Notes: generated from the sequence alone by a model not told the origin. A stretch of 64,000 bases of DNA from Candidatus Peregrinibacteria bacterium CG11_big_fil_rev_8_21_14_0_20_49_14 (GCA_002787035.1 PCVP01000028.1:1-64000), one strand, 5' to 3'. Counted from the stretch's first letter, positions 33,201-41,268 are shown. Numbers and translations: made by a program.

Positions 33201-33509
33201 TTACCGTAGCAGCTCATCTATGCGTCCTCCCCTTTCTGTCCTGTAGTCCAACCGGAAGCGGAGCGTTGGTATGCGTTTGCGATACAGTTGCCCGAGTGAC
33301 CGCGTAAGTTCGAAGAGTTTTCCTTCCAGAAATTTCAGCGCCAACTCCGGTTCTTTCAATGCGCTTATGTACACGGTGGCATACGAAAAATCATCCGTAA
33401 CCTCCACTTCGGTAATGGATACCATCCCACATTCGCTCGGGCACTCACGCAAAACAGGAGCGATGATATCGCGCACGACAGATGCCAGCATTTTTGGTCT
33501 CTTGGACAT
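33201..33509 (-). CDS. rbfA: Ribosome-binding factor A
   Basis: The 102-residue protein shows the RbfA KH-like fold: SVVRDIIAPVLREC, ITEVEVTDDFSYATVYISAL, LRFRLDYRTERGGRIDELL. It assists maturation of the 16S rRNA 5' end in the 30S subunit. It is divergent from fmt with 26 nt between start codons. Confidence 0.95.
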   Translation of the reverse strand: MSKRPKMLASVVRDIIAPVLRECPSECGMVSITEVEVTDDFSYATVYISALKEPELALKFLEGKLFELTRSLGQLYRKRIPTLRFRLDYRTERGGRIDELLR

Positions 33510-33535
33510 GGGATCTCAGTGTACACTGGAGTGAG

Positions 33536-34402
33536 ATGCCTCAAACCTTTTCCGTTATTTTTGCCGGCTCACCTGCCTTTGCCATCCCGTCGCTGGAGGC
33601 ACTGCGACAAGATCCGTCGTTTGATGTTCGACTTGTCGTATCGCAGCCGGATAAGCCCGTAGGACGAAAACAGGTTCTTACTCCTCCTCCCGTTTCCGCC
33701 TACGCTGCAACGAAGGGAATTCCCTGCTTTCAGCCACGCAACATTAACAAAGAGTTGCCAGGCGAGAGCATAGAATGCGATTTCCTCGTGGTGGTTGCGT
33801 ACGGTCAAATCCTCTCAGAGGAACTGCTTGCCTTGCCAAAAATAGCTCCGGTGAATGTGCATGCGTCGCTTCTTCCCCGCTGGCGAGGCGCGTCGCCGTT
33901 GCAGCACGCACTGCTGGCGGGAGATGCGAATACGGGAGTCAGTATTCAGAAGATGGTAAAAGCACTGGATGCGGGAGATATTCTCGCGCAACGCACAGTC
34001 CCCATAGAGGAACGTGAAACAATAGAAACACTGCACGACAAGCTGGCAACGCAGGGGGCGTTGCTTCTCATTGAGACGCTCAAAAAGCCATTGCACCCGG
34101 TCGCGCAAGACACAGGCGCCATAACCGTCTGCTCTAAGTTACGCAGAGAAGACGGAAAAACAGACCTCGAGCAAATGACAGCGGAACACATAGACCGTGC
34201 CGTACGTGCACTCGTGCCATGGCCGGGTGTTACGTGTCCCATTCGTGGGCACACAGTAAAACTGCTGAAAACATCGCTGCAGGAACAACCGGAAAGTATT
34301 GCATTGCAGTGTGCGCACAATACCATTCTCTTCGTGAAAGAGTTGCAGCCCCCGGGAAAACAGGCAATGTCTGCAACCGCATGGGCGAATGGCATTCAGT
34401 AG
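33536..34402 (+). CDS. fmt: Methionyl-tRNA formyltransferase
   Basis: The 288-residue enzyme formylates initiator Met-tRNA. It has FAGSPAFAIPSLEAL, VVAYGQILSEELL, the catalytic block VNVHASLLPRWRGASPLQHA (Asn and His) and ALDAGDIL (Asp). It is slightly shorter than the 315-residue E. coli protein, mostly in the C-terminal domain. ATG 33536 has GGAG 6 nt upstream; the longer frame overlaps rbfA. Confidence 0.95.
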   Translation: MPQTFSVIFAGSPAFAIPSLEALRQDPSFDVRLVVSQPDKPVGRKQVLTPPPVSAYAATKGIPCFQPRNINKELPGESIECDFLVVVAYGQILSEELLALPKIAPVNVHASLLPRWRGASPLQHALLAGDANTGVSIQKMVKALDAGDILAQRTVPIEERETIETLHDKLATQGALLLIETLKKPLHPVAQDTGAITVCSKLRREDGKTDLEQMTAEHIDRAVRALVPWPGVTCPIRGHTVKLLKTSLQEQPESIALQCAHNTILFVKELQPPGKQAMSATAWANGIQ

Positions 34403-34423
34403 CACCGACGTATGCATCGGTGC
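34402..34423. promoter_or_regulatory. 7-bp inverted repeat between fmt and the S-layer-like gene
   Basis: GCACCGA (34402-34408) and TCGGTGC (34417-34423) flank eight bases. There is no T-run. It follows the fmt stop directly and ends 7 nt before ATG 34431. This could slow readthrough or act in the leader of the next gene. Confidence 0.4.
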
Positions 34424-34430
34424 ATACTGT

Positions 34431-35687
34431 ATGACGATGAAATTTCTCTTGGTGATTCTCCTGAGCATTGGCATTGCAGTTGCACAAACTCCCACCGCTT
34501 CGGACACGGACGGTGACGGAATACCCGATACTGAGGAAGATAAAAACGGTAACGGAAAATGGGATCCCGATGAAACGGATCTTATGAATGCCGATACGGA
34601 CAGAGGAGGAGAAGCCGACGGATCTGAAGTGCTCTATAACCGTGATCCTTTTAACAAAACAGATGACTTCACCTACGATTTCGATGGAGACGGGCTTATA
34701 AACGGAACCGAACAACTTCTGGGAACCGCACCGGATAATCCCGATACCGACGGAGACGGCATAGGGGATGCGGAAGATCCGTTTCCGTTGGATGGAGAGT
34801 ACAAAGAAGATAAAGATCTCGATGGCATACCCGATGAATACGAAGCGGAAAATAACCTCTCGGGAGAGAAGCGGTCCGATGCTTCGGAAGATGCGGATAA
34901 CGACGAGCTGAGCAACTTGGATGAATTTATTCAGGGAACAGATCCTCTGGATGAAGATACGGACAATGACGGCGTAAAAGATGGGCAAGAAATAGAAGAC
35001 GGTACCGACCCCGCCGAGAACCCGTGTTTGTTATACGCGGAATCCGGGAAACATTTTGCCGACTTGGAAAATCACTGGGCGGAAAGCGCCGTGCAACACC
35101 TGCATAACACCAAAGTGCTGCCCTCGTATGCACGAATTGTGGACGGGTACGATATGGAAGGAATTATCAATTTTCTCCCAAGCAGAGAAATCACCAGGTA
35201 CGAACTGTTAAAAATTGCGTTGATGACCGGCTGCATTCCCCTTCTAGATGAGATTCCCGAAGATCTGCCAGTGTTTACGGATGTACCTGTGCGCACTCGT
35301 CCGAGAGAATCTGAAGACAGAATACGAAGAAGGCAGGTCATTTACACCGCACTGGAGTACGGCATTGTGGAAGGCTACGACGACGGAAGCTTTCGCCCGG
35401 ATGCTCCCGTAAACAGAGCGGAGGCACTGAAGATTCTGTTGGAGACAACACAACTGGAACCTCTCGACAGCCCGTTTCAGCAGCGAACATTTTCAGATGT
35501 ATTCGAAGACTCCTGGTTTGCTGACTACGTGAACAGGGTAGTGGAATACGACATCGTCGAAGGGTACGAAGACGGCACATTCCGACCGGACCGACACATT
35601 ACCAGGGCGGAAGCGGCAAAAATCTTACTGCTGATGATGGTGAGCAATCCTCATGTGAACGGATACGTTGTTCCACTGGGGTATTAA
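34431..35687 (+). CDS. Surface protein with calcium-binding TSP3-like loops and SLH domains
   Basis: The 418-residue protein has a signal peptide (MKFLLVILLSIGIAVAQ). Residues 20-200 contain repeated DxDxDGxxD loops (DTDGDGIPDTEED, DFDGDGLINGTE, DTDGDGIGDAED, DTDNDGVKDGQE), as in thrombospondin type 3 or OmpA-linker calcium repeats. The C-terminal 200 residues hold S-layer homology units, for example GIVEGYDDGSFRPDAPVNRAEALKILL and DIVEGYEDGTFRPDRHITRAEAAKILL (pieces quoted separately as VEGYDDGSFRPD and VEGYEDGTFRPD). SLH domains anchor proteins to wall polysaccharide. Start is ATG 34431 or 34437. Confidence 0.9.
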   Translation: MTMKFLLVILLSIGIAVAQTPTASDTDGDGIPDTEEDKNGNGKWDPDETDLMNADTDRGGEADGSEVLYNRDPFNKTDDFTYDFDGDGLINGTEQLLGTAPDNPDTDGDGIGDAEDPFPLDGEYKEDKDLDGIPDEYEAENNLSGEKRSDASEDADNDELSNLDEFIQGTDPLDEDTDNDGVKDGQEIEDGTDPAENPCLLYAESGKHFADLENHWAESAVQHLHNTKVLPSYARIVDGYDMEGIINFLPSREITRYELLKIALMTGCIPLLDEIPEDLPVFTDVPVRTRPRESEDRIRRRQVIYTALEYGIVEGYDDGSFRPDAPVNRAEALKILLETTQLEPLDSPFQQRTFSDVFEDSWFADYVNRVVEYDIVEGYEDGTFRPDRHITRAEAAKILLLMMVSNPHVNGYVVPLGY

Positions 35688-35690
35688 AAA

Positions 35691-35716
35691 AGCCCCGGCA
35701 TACACCGAGGCTTTTG
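35691..35716. terminator. Bidirectional intrinsic terminator
   Basis: AGCCCCGG pairs with CCGAGGCT around CATACA with one mismatch. It is flanked by A5 on the left and TTTT on the right, so it can end both the S-layer-like gene and the PUR-domain gene that faces it. Confidence 0.75.
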
Positions 35717-35729
35717 AAAAAAAGCGTTC

Positions 35730-36041
35730 TTAGAGCTGAGACTTCATCTGTTGGAATGCATCTATGAACTGGTCGAGGTCTTCGGCATCGAACATGATGG
35801 TGGTCTTTTGACCTCCGCGAGATTTTTCTGAAATCTTGAAGAACTTGCCGTGACCGGATTCTTTCAGGTCGATATAGAATGTGCGCTGACGAGCATGAAT
35901 GGTGACGGAGTGCACTTCCTGTGCAAACGCACCCTTGCCGCCGCCGCTGTTTCCGCCTGCGGATGGCGCAGGTCGCGCATCGTCCGTGGAAGCATGGTCG
36001 TCGGACTGACCGCCGCTGAGTTCAGACATAGGATCAAACAT
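35730..36041 (-). CDS. PUR-domain (DUF3276-like) nucleic acid-binding protein
   Basis: The 103-residue protein has a disordered Gly/Ser/Asp N-terminus, then one PUR repeat: VHSVTIHARQRTFYIDLKES, HGKFFKISEKSRGG and FDAEDLDQFIDAFQQM. The alternation of two beta hairpins and a helix matches bacterial PUR proteins such as the Borrelia EbfC-partner BpuR. These bind single-stranded DNA or RNA and often regulate translation. Start is ATG 36041 or 36029. Confidence 0.75.
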   Translation of the reverse strand: MFDPMSELSGGQSDDHASTDDARPAPSAGGNSGGGKGAFAQEVHSVTIHARQRTFYIDLKESGHGKFFKISEKSRGGQKTTIMFDAEDLDQFIDAFQQMKSQL

Positions 36042-36139
36042 GTTACAATGTGTGAATGAAGTAAAAAGTAGCTGCTCCCCTCGCCTCTTTTCCCTTAGCA
36101 GACGCCTTCGGTCATTTCAGCTGCGAGAGCGCTTCCACA

Positions 36140-37708
36140 CTACCCCGAGCAACAAGAGTCCTCAAGCGGAGCGAAGAGAATTTCGGGTGTTCCCACGGTC
36201 TTCCAGTCTTTGCATCCTCCCCACTGTTTCATGTCGTTTGTAATGACAAAGTCTTTGGAAAGCATAGCCTCTGCGTACGGCACATTGAGCTGCTTGGAAA
36301 TACGATAAGCGGTATCTGGGATGAAGGGAAGGAGCATGAGGGACACATGTCTCATAGCCTCTGATAGCTCAGAGAGATATCTCATTTTGCTTTCAGAATC
36401 CATCTCCCATGGTTTCATCAACGAAATATCCTGGTTACAGAAATCAACAATTTGATTATGGCCTCCGATATTAATTGCATTATGAAGCTCGAATGAATCC
36501 ATACTCTCAACATAAAACTCCCACTGGTGCGGGATCAATTCATGCAAACCTCGCTCGCTCTTATTATTAATCTGAACAAGAGAGCCCCCCTCCTTATCCA
36601 ACATCACTAGTATCCTATTAAGAAGATTGCCGAGATTATTCCGCAGTTTTGCATCATAAAGTTTCTCAAATCGTTCCCACGAGAAATCTCCGTCCCTGCC
36701 CACGGGCACTTCGTGGCTCAAATAGAAACGAAGAGGGTCGGGATTACCCGCAAACTTCTGCAAGATGTCGTCCGGCACCACCACATTCCCGAGCGATTTG
36801 CTCATTTTGTCCCCTTCGCTGGTGAGAAAGCCGTGAATGAGGAGTTCATCTGGAATACGTACGCCTGCTTTCTTGAGCATAAGCGGCCAAATGAGTGCAT
36901 GGAAACGGGCGATATCTTTCCCGATAACATGCGTAATGCGCGCATCGTTCCACCATTCACTCTCTTCGTGGTCGGTAAAGAACCCGAGACCTGAAATATA
37001 GTTTGTAAGGGCATCGCACCAAACGTACATCGTCTGCTGCTCATCTCCCGGCACGGGCACTCCCCAAGAGAGACTGGTACCGGGACGGGAAAATGAGACG
37101 TCTTCCAATCCTTGGTCTATGAGTGAAAGTGTCTCTTTGGCACGAAAATCCGGAACAATACGGTACGACTCTCCGTCCCACTCTTTGGTAAGAAGATTTC
37201 GCAGCTCTTTCCCGTAGTCACTCATTGTTAAAAACCAGTTCTCTTCCGTCACTTCCTCGGGGGCGGTGCGATGATTCGGGCACTTCCCGTCTTCCAGATC
37301 TCGCTTGGTCATAAAGCGTTCACAACCGCTGCAGTAAAGACCCGTGTACGAACGCTTTTCCAAAACGCCCGCTGCTTCCAATTTTTTCCAGAGTGCCTGC
37401 ACCGTTGGGTAGTGCTCTTTCTCGTTTGAAGTGCGAATGAATTTGTCGTATGAGACATTCAGTCCTGAGTAGAGGTCTTGAAATAACGGCACATTACGGT
37501 CTACCAATTCTCTCGGTGTCACCCCTTCCTTTTCCGCAGTGCGCTGAATTTTAATACCGTGTTCGTCCGTCCCTATTTGAAACCGAACCTCATGTCCCTG
37601 CAGACGAAACCAACGTGCCACCACATCGGCAAGCACTTTCTCCAGCACATGTCCCATATGCGGAGGAGCATTCGGATAATCTATCGCGGTGGTGACGTAG
37701 TGACGCAT
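36140..37708 (-). CDS. metG: Methionyl-tRNA synthetase
   Basis: The 522-residue class I enzyme has YPNAPPHMGH (HIGH motif) near residue 14, a zinc knuckle CSGCERFMTKRD with CPNH, the WCDALTNYISGLGF segment, KMSKSLGN near 298 and an anticodon helical domain. Length matches the short bacterial form without the C-terminal tRNA-binding domain. The ATG at 37708 is the family start; the 31 extra upstream codons fall in a structured intergenic region. The first 50 bp of the gene are repeated upstream at 37836-37893. Confidence 0.96.
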   Translation of the reverse strand: MRHYVTTAIDYPNAPPHMGHVLEKVLADVVARWFRLQGHEVRFQIGTDEHGIKIQRTAEKEGVTPRELVDRNVPLFQDLYSGLNVSYDKFIRTSNEKEHYPTVQALWKKLEAAGVLEKRSYTGLYCSGCERFMTKRDLEDGKCPNHRTAPEEVTEENWFLTMSDYGKELRNLLTKEWDGESYRIVPDFRAKETLSLIDQGLEDVSFSRPGTSLSWGVPVPGDEQQTMYVWCDALTNYISGLGFFTDHEESEWWNDARITHVIGKDIARFHALIWPLMLKKAGVRIPDELLIHGFLTSEGDKMSKSLGNVVVPDDILQKFAGNPDPLRFYLSHEVPVGRDGDFSWERFEKLYDAKLRNNLGNLLNRILVMLDKEGGSLVQINNKSERGLHELIPHQWEFYVESMDSFELHNAINIGGHNQIVDFCNQDISLMKPWEMDSESKMRYLSELSEAMRHVSLMLLPFIPDTAYRISKQLNVPYAEAMLSKDFVITNDMKQWGGCKDWKTVGTPEILFAPLEDSCCSG

Positions 37709-37798
37709 GGGTGAAGAAAATTTCAAACAATAGGGAAATGTGTCGCGAAGTGGGGGTTTCCCGCACTGGAGCGACTCCACTGAAGGGAAAGGGGTGCC

Positions 37799-37831
37799 CA
37801 TGAGGGGAAAACCGCAGGTTTGCCCCTCATG
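37799..37831. repeat. Strong hairpin upstream of metG
   Basis: Two 15-bp arms, CATGAGGGGAAAACC and GGTTTGCCCCTCATG, pair with one mismatch around GCA. A second nested structure lies at about 37754-37790 (TTTCCC with GGGAAA, TGGAG with CTCCA). Together they fill the space between metG and the duplicate of its 5' end. They may be an RNA leader structure or the body of a small inserted element. Confidence 0.65.
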
Positions 37832-37835
37832 CTGT

Positions 37836-37893
37836 CATGCCCCATATGCGGAGGAGCATTCGGATAATCTATCGCGGTGGTAACGTAGTGACG
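37836..37893 (-). repeat. Duplicate of the metG 5' end
   Basis: Bases 37836-37893 repeat 37648-37705, 58 bp with two mismatches, in the same orientation and 188 bp apart. The original copy encodes the first residues of MetG (start at the next codon). The duplicate codes for MARHYVTTAIDYPNAPPHMG from ATG 37899 and then leaves the match. It is too short to be functional as protein. Confidence 0.85.
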
Positions 37894-37956
37894 AGCCATA
37901 GCGAAGACAGACTAGCGAATGTGGAGCACAAGCAGAAGAATTCTGTGCGGGGAATA

Positions 37957-38301
37957 CTAGTTTGTAAAGCTGGTTACGAAGTCGCGCGTAAACACGATGG
38001 CAGCTTCCGCCAAGATAGACAGGAGTAAGCCTCCTATCGCAAACATGACTATTTTCTTTGCGCTTTCTTTTCCCTCCTCGTTTCCCGCCGACGTAATCAT
38101 TTTCAGACCTCCCCACATAATGGCAAGGACCGCACCTCCCGTAATAAGTTTGAGAACAAGGTTTGCGGTACGCCATGCAAATACTTTTATAAAGGCGGGT
38201 CCCGTGCCGGGTCCTCCGAAGGGAGCGTAGTACTGCTGCCACACATCTTGCGCGTGCGCGGTCTGTATCAGCGTGTCGTGAATGAAAGAAAGAAGTTCCA
38301 T
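37957..38301 (-). CDS. VirB2/TrbC-like pilin-type membrane protein (third of three)
   Basis: About 114 residues. After an N-terminal hydrophilic/signal-like part (ELLSFIHDTLIQTAHAQDVW, with an AHA-QD cleavage-like site) come two membrane helices (LVLKLITGGAVLAIMWGGLKMI and IVMFAIGGLLLSILAEAAIV) separated by the charged loop TSAGNEEGKESAKK. This is the pattern of VirB2/TrbC pilins. Start ATG 38301 follows the upstream stop by one base; GTG 38310 is the alternative. Confidence 0.78.
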   Translation of the reverse strand: MELLSFIHDTLIQTAHAQDVWQQYYAPFGGPGTGPAFIKVFAWRTANLVLKLITGGAVLAIMWGGLKMITSAGNEEGKESAKKIVMFAIGGLLLSILAEAAIVFTRDFVTSFTN

Positions 38302-38302
38302 A

Positions 38303-38905
38303 CTATGCACCGAAACCGGTAGCTAAAATACCACGTACTAATGCATGTGCGACATTGATAACAAATGCGCCTCCGACTGCGAAAATCAGTGTTTGTTTTG
38401 CCTTATTGAATTCATCTGACTTTCCATGACCGATAATCATTCGAATACCGGCTCCAACCATAACGATAACAAAGATGGAATTCAGGATGCGCAACATAAT
38501 GGTCACAATGGCGGACATTAACGTAATAAACGGATTGGTCGATGTATTCAGTCCCACAGATTGTGCATTTGCAATGGAGAACGACACGATTGCCTGCGAC
38601 GCAAGCACGAGTGCAAAACCACCGAGAGCAAAAATAAGCGCATTGCGACCTTTGGTCACCTGACTCTCATTACCGAGGCTCAAAAGCATTTGTGCTCCTC
38701 CTATGACCCCGAAGAGTACGGCCGCTCCACCTGCGATACCTGCAAACAAAAGTCCTGTCTGTGAAATGCTGTTGTTAATAATCGTCTGCCCCATTGTCGC
38801 GTCGCAATATCCCACACCTAACACTCCGCATGGGTCCACCCCCGGTGCGGCGTACGCAAGTACCGGCGCAAGCAAGAAGATGGAAAAGGAAAGAATTTTT
38901 CTCAT
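38303..38905 (-). CDS. VirB2/TrbC-like membrane protein with four helices (second of three)
   Basis: A 200-residue protein with a signal peptide (KILSFSIFLLAPVLAYAAPG). It looks like a tandem of two pilin-like units. The first has helices around LLFAGIAGGAAVLFGVIGGAQMLLSL and the loop GNESQVTKGR. The second has ILNSIFVIVMVGAGIRMIIG and loop GKSDEFNKAKQT. The helix-loop-helix pairs with a charged loop resemble type IV secretion pilins. It overlaps the upstream gene by 4 nt and abuts the downstream one. Confidence 0.78.
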   Translation of the reverse strand: MRKILSFSIFLLAPVLAYAAPGVDPCGVLGVGYCDATMGQTIINNSISQTGLLFAGIAGGAAVLFGVIGGAQMLLSLGNESQVTKGRNALIFALGGFALVLASQAIVSFSIANAQSVGLNTSTNPFITLMSAIVTIMLRILNSIFVIVMVGAGIRMIIGHGKSDEFNKAKQTLIFAVGGAFVINVAHALVRGILATGFGA

Positions 38906-39312
38906 ACTACGAAGAAGAGATTGTTAAGTGTACGCAGGAGGAACCCGGCAAACAAAAGCATAAGAAGTCCTGTAATTGCCCAAGTCATGCGAGAGATAGC
39001 CTCGGTACGCCTGCTCTGATTATTACCGGATGTCATGTAGAGGAATCCCCCTATGAGAACCCAGACCACCGTGAAACCCACGGCAACCTGAAAAATCCAA
39101 GATCGAGATTGGTTGAAATACTCAATAAAGGTTGCGGCAGGTAGTCCTCCGCTTATTACCGGAATACTAAAAACTCCCGGAGACAGAGGCTGCAACAGTG
39201 GCACGGAACCTGTATCTTGTGAGACCGATGCGGCCTGCACAACCCCTATGAGAGCAAATGCGCAGAATGCCGCTGTCAGAGAAAGCCGACGTAATTTCCG
39301 TACAATCATCAT
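38902..39312 (-). CDS. VirB2/TrbC-like membrane protein (first of three)
   Basis: About 136 residues with a signal peptide (RLSLTAAFCAFALIGVVQAAS), then two helices (WIFQVAVGFTVVWVLIGGFLYM and AITGLLMLLFAGFLLRTL) around the loop SGNNQSRRTEAISR. This is the same plan as its two neighbours. The open frame runs to 39561, but that part is antisense to two tRNA-Gly genes. Start is ATG 39312 or ATG 39309, directly after a TACAAT box, implying a leaderless message. Confidence 0.8.
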   Translation of the reverse strand: MMIVRKLRRLSLTAAFCAFALIGVVQAASVSQDTGSVPLLQPLSPGVFSIPVISGGLPAATFIEYFNQSRSWIFQVAVGFTVVWVLIGGFLYMTSGNNQSRRTEAISRMTWAITGLLMLLFAGFLLRTLNNLFFVV

Positions 39313-39315
39313 ACT

Positions 39316-39330
39316 ATTGTAGCAGAAAAT
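39316..39330 (-). promoter_or_regulatory. Extended -10 promoter of the pilin-like operon
   Basis: On the minus strand the sequence reads ATTTTCTGCTACAAT, then AGT and two ATG codons. TGC before TACAAT makes an extended -10. No good -35 is seen. The same 15 bases precede the VirB4 gene. Confidence 0.65.
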
Positions 39331-39411
39331 GCCCCTCCGTACCAGTGATACTCCAAGGAAGTCGATCATGCACTTGCATAGCCCTGCGAAGATTCGTAGC
39401 ATTCGTTCGCT

Positions 39412-39488
39412 GCGGATGTAGCTCAGTTGGCTAGAGCGTCGCCTTGCCATGGCGAAGGTCGCGAGTTCGAATCTCGTCATCCGCTCCA
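39412..39488 (+). tRNA. tRNA-Gly (GCC)
   Basis: Acceptor GCGGATG pairs with CATCCGC, discriminator T, encoded CCA. Anticodon loop TTGCCAT gives GCC. T arm GCGAG-TTCGAAT-CTCGT. Confidence 0.96.
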
Positions 39489-39523
39489 AATACACCAAAT
39501 ACCCCCTTAATCCTTGAAAAGAA

Positions 39524-39598
39524 GCGGGATTAGTACAGTGGCTAGTATACAGGCTTCCCAAGCCTGAGAGGCGGGTTCGATTCCCGTATCCCGCTCCA
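39524..39598 (+). tRNA. tRNA-Gly (CCC)
   Basis: Acceptor GCGGGAT pairs with ATCCCGC, discriminator T, encoded CCA. Anticodon arm CAGGC-TTCCCAA-GCCTG gives CCC. It lies 35 nt after tRNA-Gly (GCC) and is probably co-transcribed. Confidence 0.96.
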
Positions 39599-39606
39599 CA
39601 AGAATC

Positions 39607-40311
39607 TTATACTGTTCTCGCAAGATACCGCTTTCGTTCCTCGTCGGGGAATTTCTCTATGGCATACCGAAGCATGGTGCGGGGCATCTTTTCGTACCGA
39701 GTCTGTAAAAACCTGCGGAGTGCAAAGCCATCACGCTTCCCTGCCTCGCGAAGCATCCATCCCACGGCTTTGTGCATAAGGTCATGCGAATGGGACAACA
39801 ATATATTCGCTATGCGAAACGTATCTGCCGTTTGCCCTTCTTGAATGAATGCGAATGTGGACACCATGGCCACTCGCTGCGTCCAGAGATGATTTGATCG
39901 TGCGAGAGAATCAAGGACAGAACGGTCGCCGGAAAACAGATGCGCACCCACTATCTGATACGCGGAAGAGTCCGTAAGATCCCAGTTATTCACATGCCGT
40001 AGGTGCCGCACATAGAAATCATAAATGGCTTGTCTTCCCTCTTCGTCCGCTTTACGAAAGAGAGCCACAAGCAAAATAAGGGCAAGGAAACGACACTCGT
40101 GAACGGGGTCTTTCAGCAACACTTCCACGTCTTTCATCGTGGCATTGCCATGGTGCTTGGCGACGGATCGCATGGCAGGAACAGTCACGCCGATGAATAT
40201 GTCGCCTTCTGCGTACTGCCCCTTGCCACACTTAAAAAACCGCTGAGAAAGCTGTGCCCTCTCTTTGTCCGCCAGAGCCAGAAGCTCGTTTCTGATTGCA
40301 TTGGCACTCAT
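39607..40311 (-). CDS. DNA alkylation repair protein, AlkD-like HEAT-repeat glycosylase
   Basis: The 234-residue all-helical protein has GVTVPAMRSVAKHHG near residue 45, ECRFLALILLVALFRKAD, VNNWDLTDSSAYQIVG (family motif NWDLxD with the conserved Asp) and the C-terminal PRTMLRYAIEKFPDEERKRYL. AlkD removes positively charged alkylated bases without base flipping. Start is ATG 40311; the frame also opens at TTG 40317. It faces the tRNA-Gly pair, ending 9 nt from it. Confidence 0.9.
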   Translation of the reverse strand: MSANAIRNELLALADKERAQLSQRFFKCGKGQYAEGDIFIGVTVPAMRSVAKHHGNATMKDVEVLLKDPVHECRFLALILLVALFRKADEEGRQAIYDFYVRHLRHVNNWDLTDSSAYQIVGAHLFSGDRSVLDSLARSNHLWTQRVAMVSTFAFIQEGQTADTFRIANILLSHSHDLMHKAVGWMLREAGKRDGFALRRFLQTRYEKMPRTMLRYAIEKFPDEERKRYLARTV

Positions 40312-40373
40312 ATGCAAAGTGTATCAGTCATTTGAAAAGCTGATAAACGGCGCATGTACACCATTGAAATCAC

Positions 40374-40407
40374 CAACAAAAAACACACGGTCTTTGAGGT
40401 CGTGTGT
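40374..40407 (-). terminator. Intrinsic terminator of the cold-shock gene
   Basis: On the minus strand ACACACG pairs with CGTGTGT around ACCTCAAAGAC, followed by TTTTTTGTT. It lies 20 nt after the stop codon. Confidence 0.85.
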
Positions 40408-40426
40408 CTTCTGTGATTGCAGAGAA

Positions 40427-40621
40427 TTAGACTCTGGAAACGTTTCCTGCCTTCGGACCCTTCGGACCGGAGCCAACTTCGTACTGCACCTCTTCACCCT
40501 CACGAAGAGAGTCGAAGGCCACATCTACGAGGTCTGCGGAGTGGAAGAAAAGATCATCACCACCCTCGCGGGAAATAAAACCGAAGCCATTAAGCAGCTT
40601 CTTGATAGTACCTGTATCCAT
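40427..40621 (-). CDS. Cold-shock protein (CspA family)
   Basis: The 64-residue single OB-fold protein has the RNA-binding motifs GFGFIS (RNP1) and DLFFH (RNP2), and starts [15 protein letters not shown], where Csp proteins usually read GTVKWFNxxKGFGFI. It binds single-stranded RNA as a chaperone. The upstream region 40622-40785 has no gene on this strand and may hold a leader of the long type seen in csp mRNAs. Confidence 0.95.
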   Translation of the reverse strand: MDTGTIKKLLNGFGFISREGGDDLFFHSADLVDVAFDSLREGEEVQYEVGSGPKGPKAGNVSRV

Positions 40622-40751
40622 AAAAAATAGGATAAATGAAGTAGAAATGTAATCGTAACCCTGGGAGAAGCATCTCTACCTCTTTCAAAACTAAGCTTAC
40701 AAACGAAGTATAGCCTACTTTCCCTCTTTCCCCTAGAAATATCTCCGCTAT

Positions 40752-40779
40752 TTTACAATTCTCATGCAGGTTATAGAAT
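40752..40779 (+). promoter_or_regulatory. Promoter for lipoprotein at 40786
   Basis: TTTACA (40752-40757), a 16-nt spacer and TAGAAT (40774-40779). The ATG follows the -10 box after 6 nt, so the message is probably leaderless. Confidence 0.6.
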
Positions 40780-40785
40780 GCTGCC

Positions 40786-41244
40786 ATGAGCAAATTCTAC
40801 GTGTGCATGGTGGCACTGCTGCTGGTTTCCTGCGAAAGCTCTTCGGTTCAATCCCGAGCGGATACCGAGCTTGCACAGCGCGTCACAACGCTTGAGGAGC
40901 GTGTATGGCAATTGGAAACACTGCTCTCAGGTGAGCAGGAACTTCGACACGTGGGAGATGCCGGAGTGTCGTACGAATTCATCGGGACGCTTGAGCTTCT
41001 TGCGTCTCCTCCTGCGCAAGATATCGGATACCGCTATGTCCTCCGACTCTCACAACCGGTTTCCGATCCGTTGCATGCAACGGGGAATCCCATCGTGTAC
41101 CAATTTGTCACCGTACCGACGAAGGAGTCGGACATAGACCTTGCTCCGTACGTACGAAAAAAAGTACGCATGCAAGGCACTGTGGAGTGGGGGTACGCCG
41201 AATCCAGAATTATCGCAGTCACACATGTGCAAGAAGCGCAATAA
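40786..41244 (+). CDS. Small lipoprotein with coiled-coil stalk
   Basis: The 152-residue product begins MSKFYVCMVALLLVSCESS with lipobox LVSC. A short coiled coil (ELAQRVTTLEERVWQLETLL) follows, then a beta-rich domain (YEFIGTLELLASP, YVLRLSQPVSDP, IVYQFVTVP, VRMQGTVEWG). The barrel-like pattern suggests an OB-type fold. Function unknown. Confidence 0.78.
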   Translation: MSKFYVCMVALLLVSCESSSVQSRADTELAQRVTTLEERVWQLETLLSGEQELRHVGDAGVSYEFIGTLELLASPPAQDIGYRYVLRLSQPVSDPLHATGNPIVYQFVTVPTKESDIDLAPYVRKKVRMQGTVEWGYAESRIIAVTHVQEAQ

Positions 41245-41268
41245 ACAGATGTATACGCCGCATTGTTC

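Noticed and set aside
37706-37840. T-box riboswitch upstream of metG
   Set aside because: Hairpins are present, but no T-box sequence or specifier-loop arrangement could be found.
39313-39561. N-terminal extension of the first pilin-like protein (MTRFELATFAMARRRSS)
   Set aside because: It is antisense to the tRNA-Gly genes; the signal peptide starts at 39312.
40590-40793. Small minus-strand frame upstream of the cold-shock gene
   Set aside because: It overlaps the start of the csp gene and the following promoter; composition looks non-coding.
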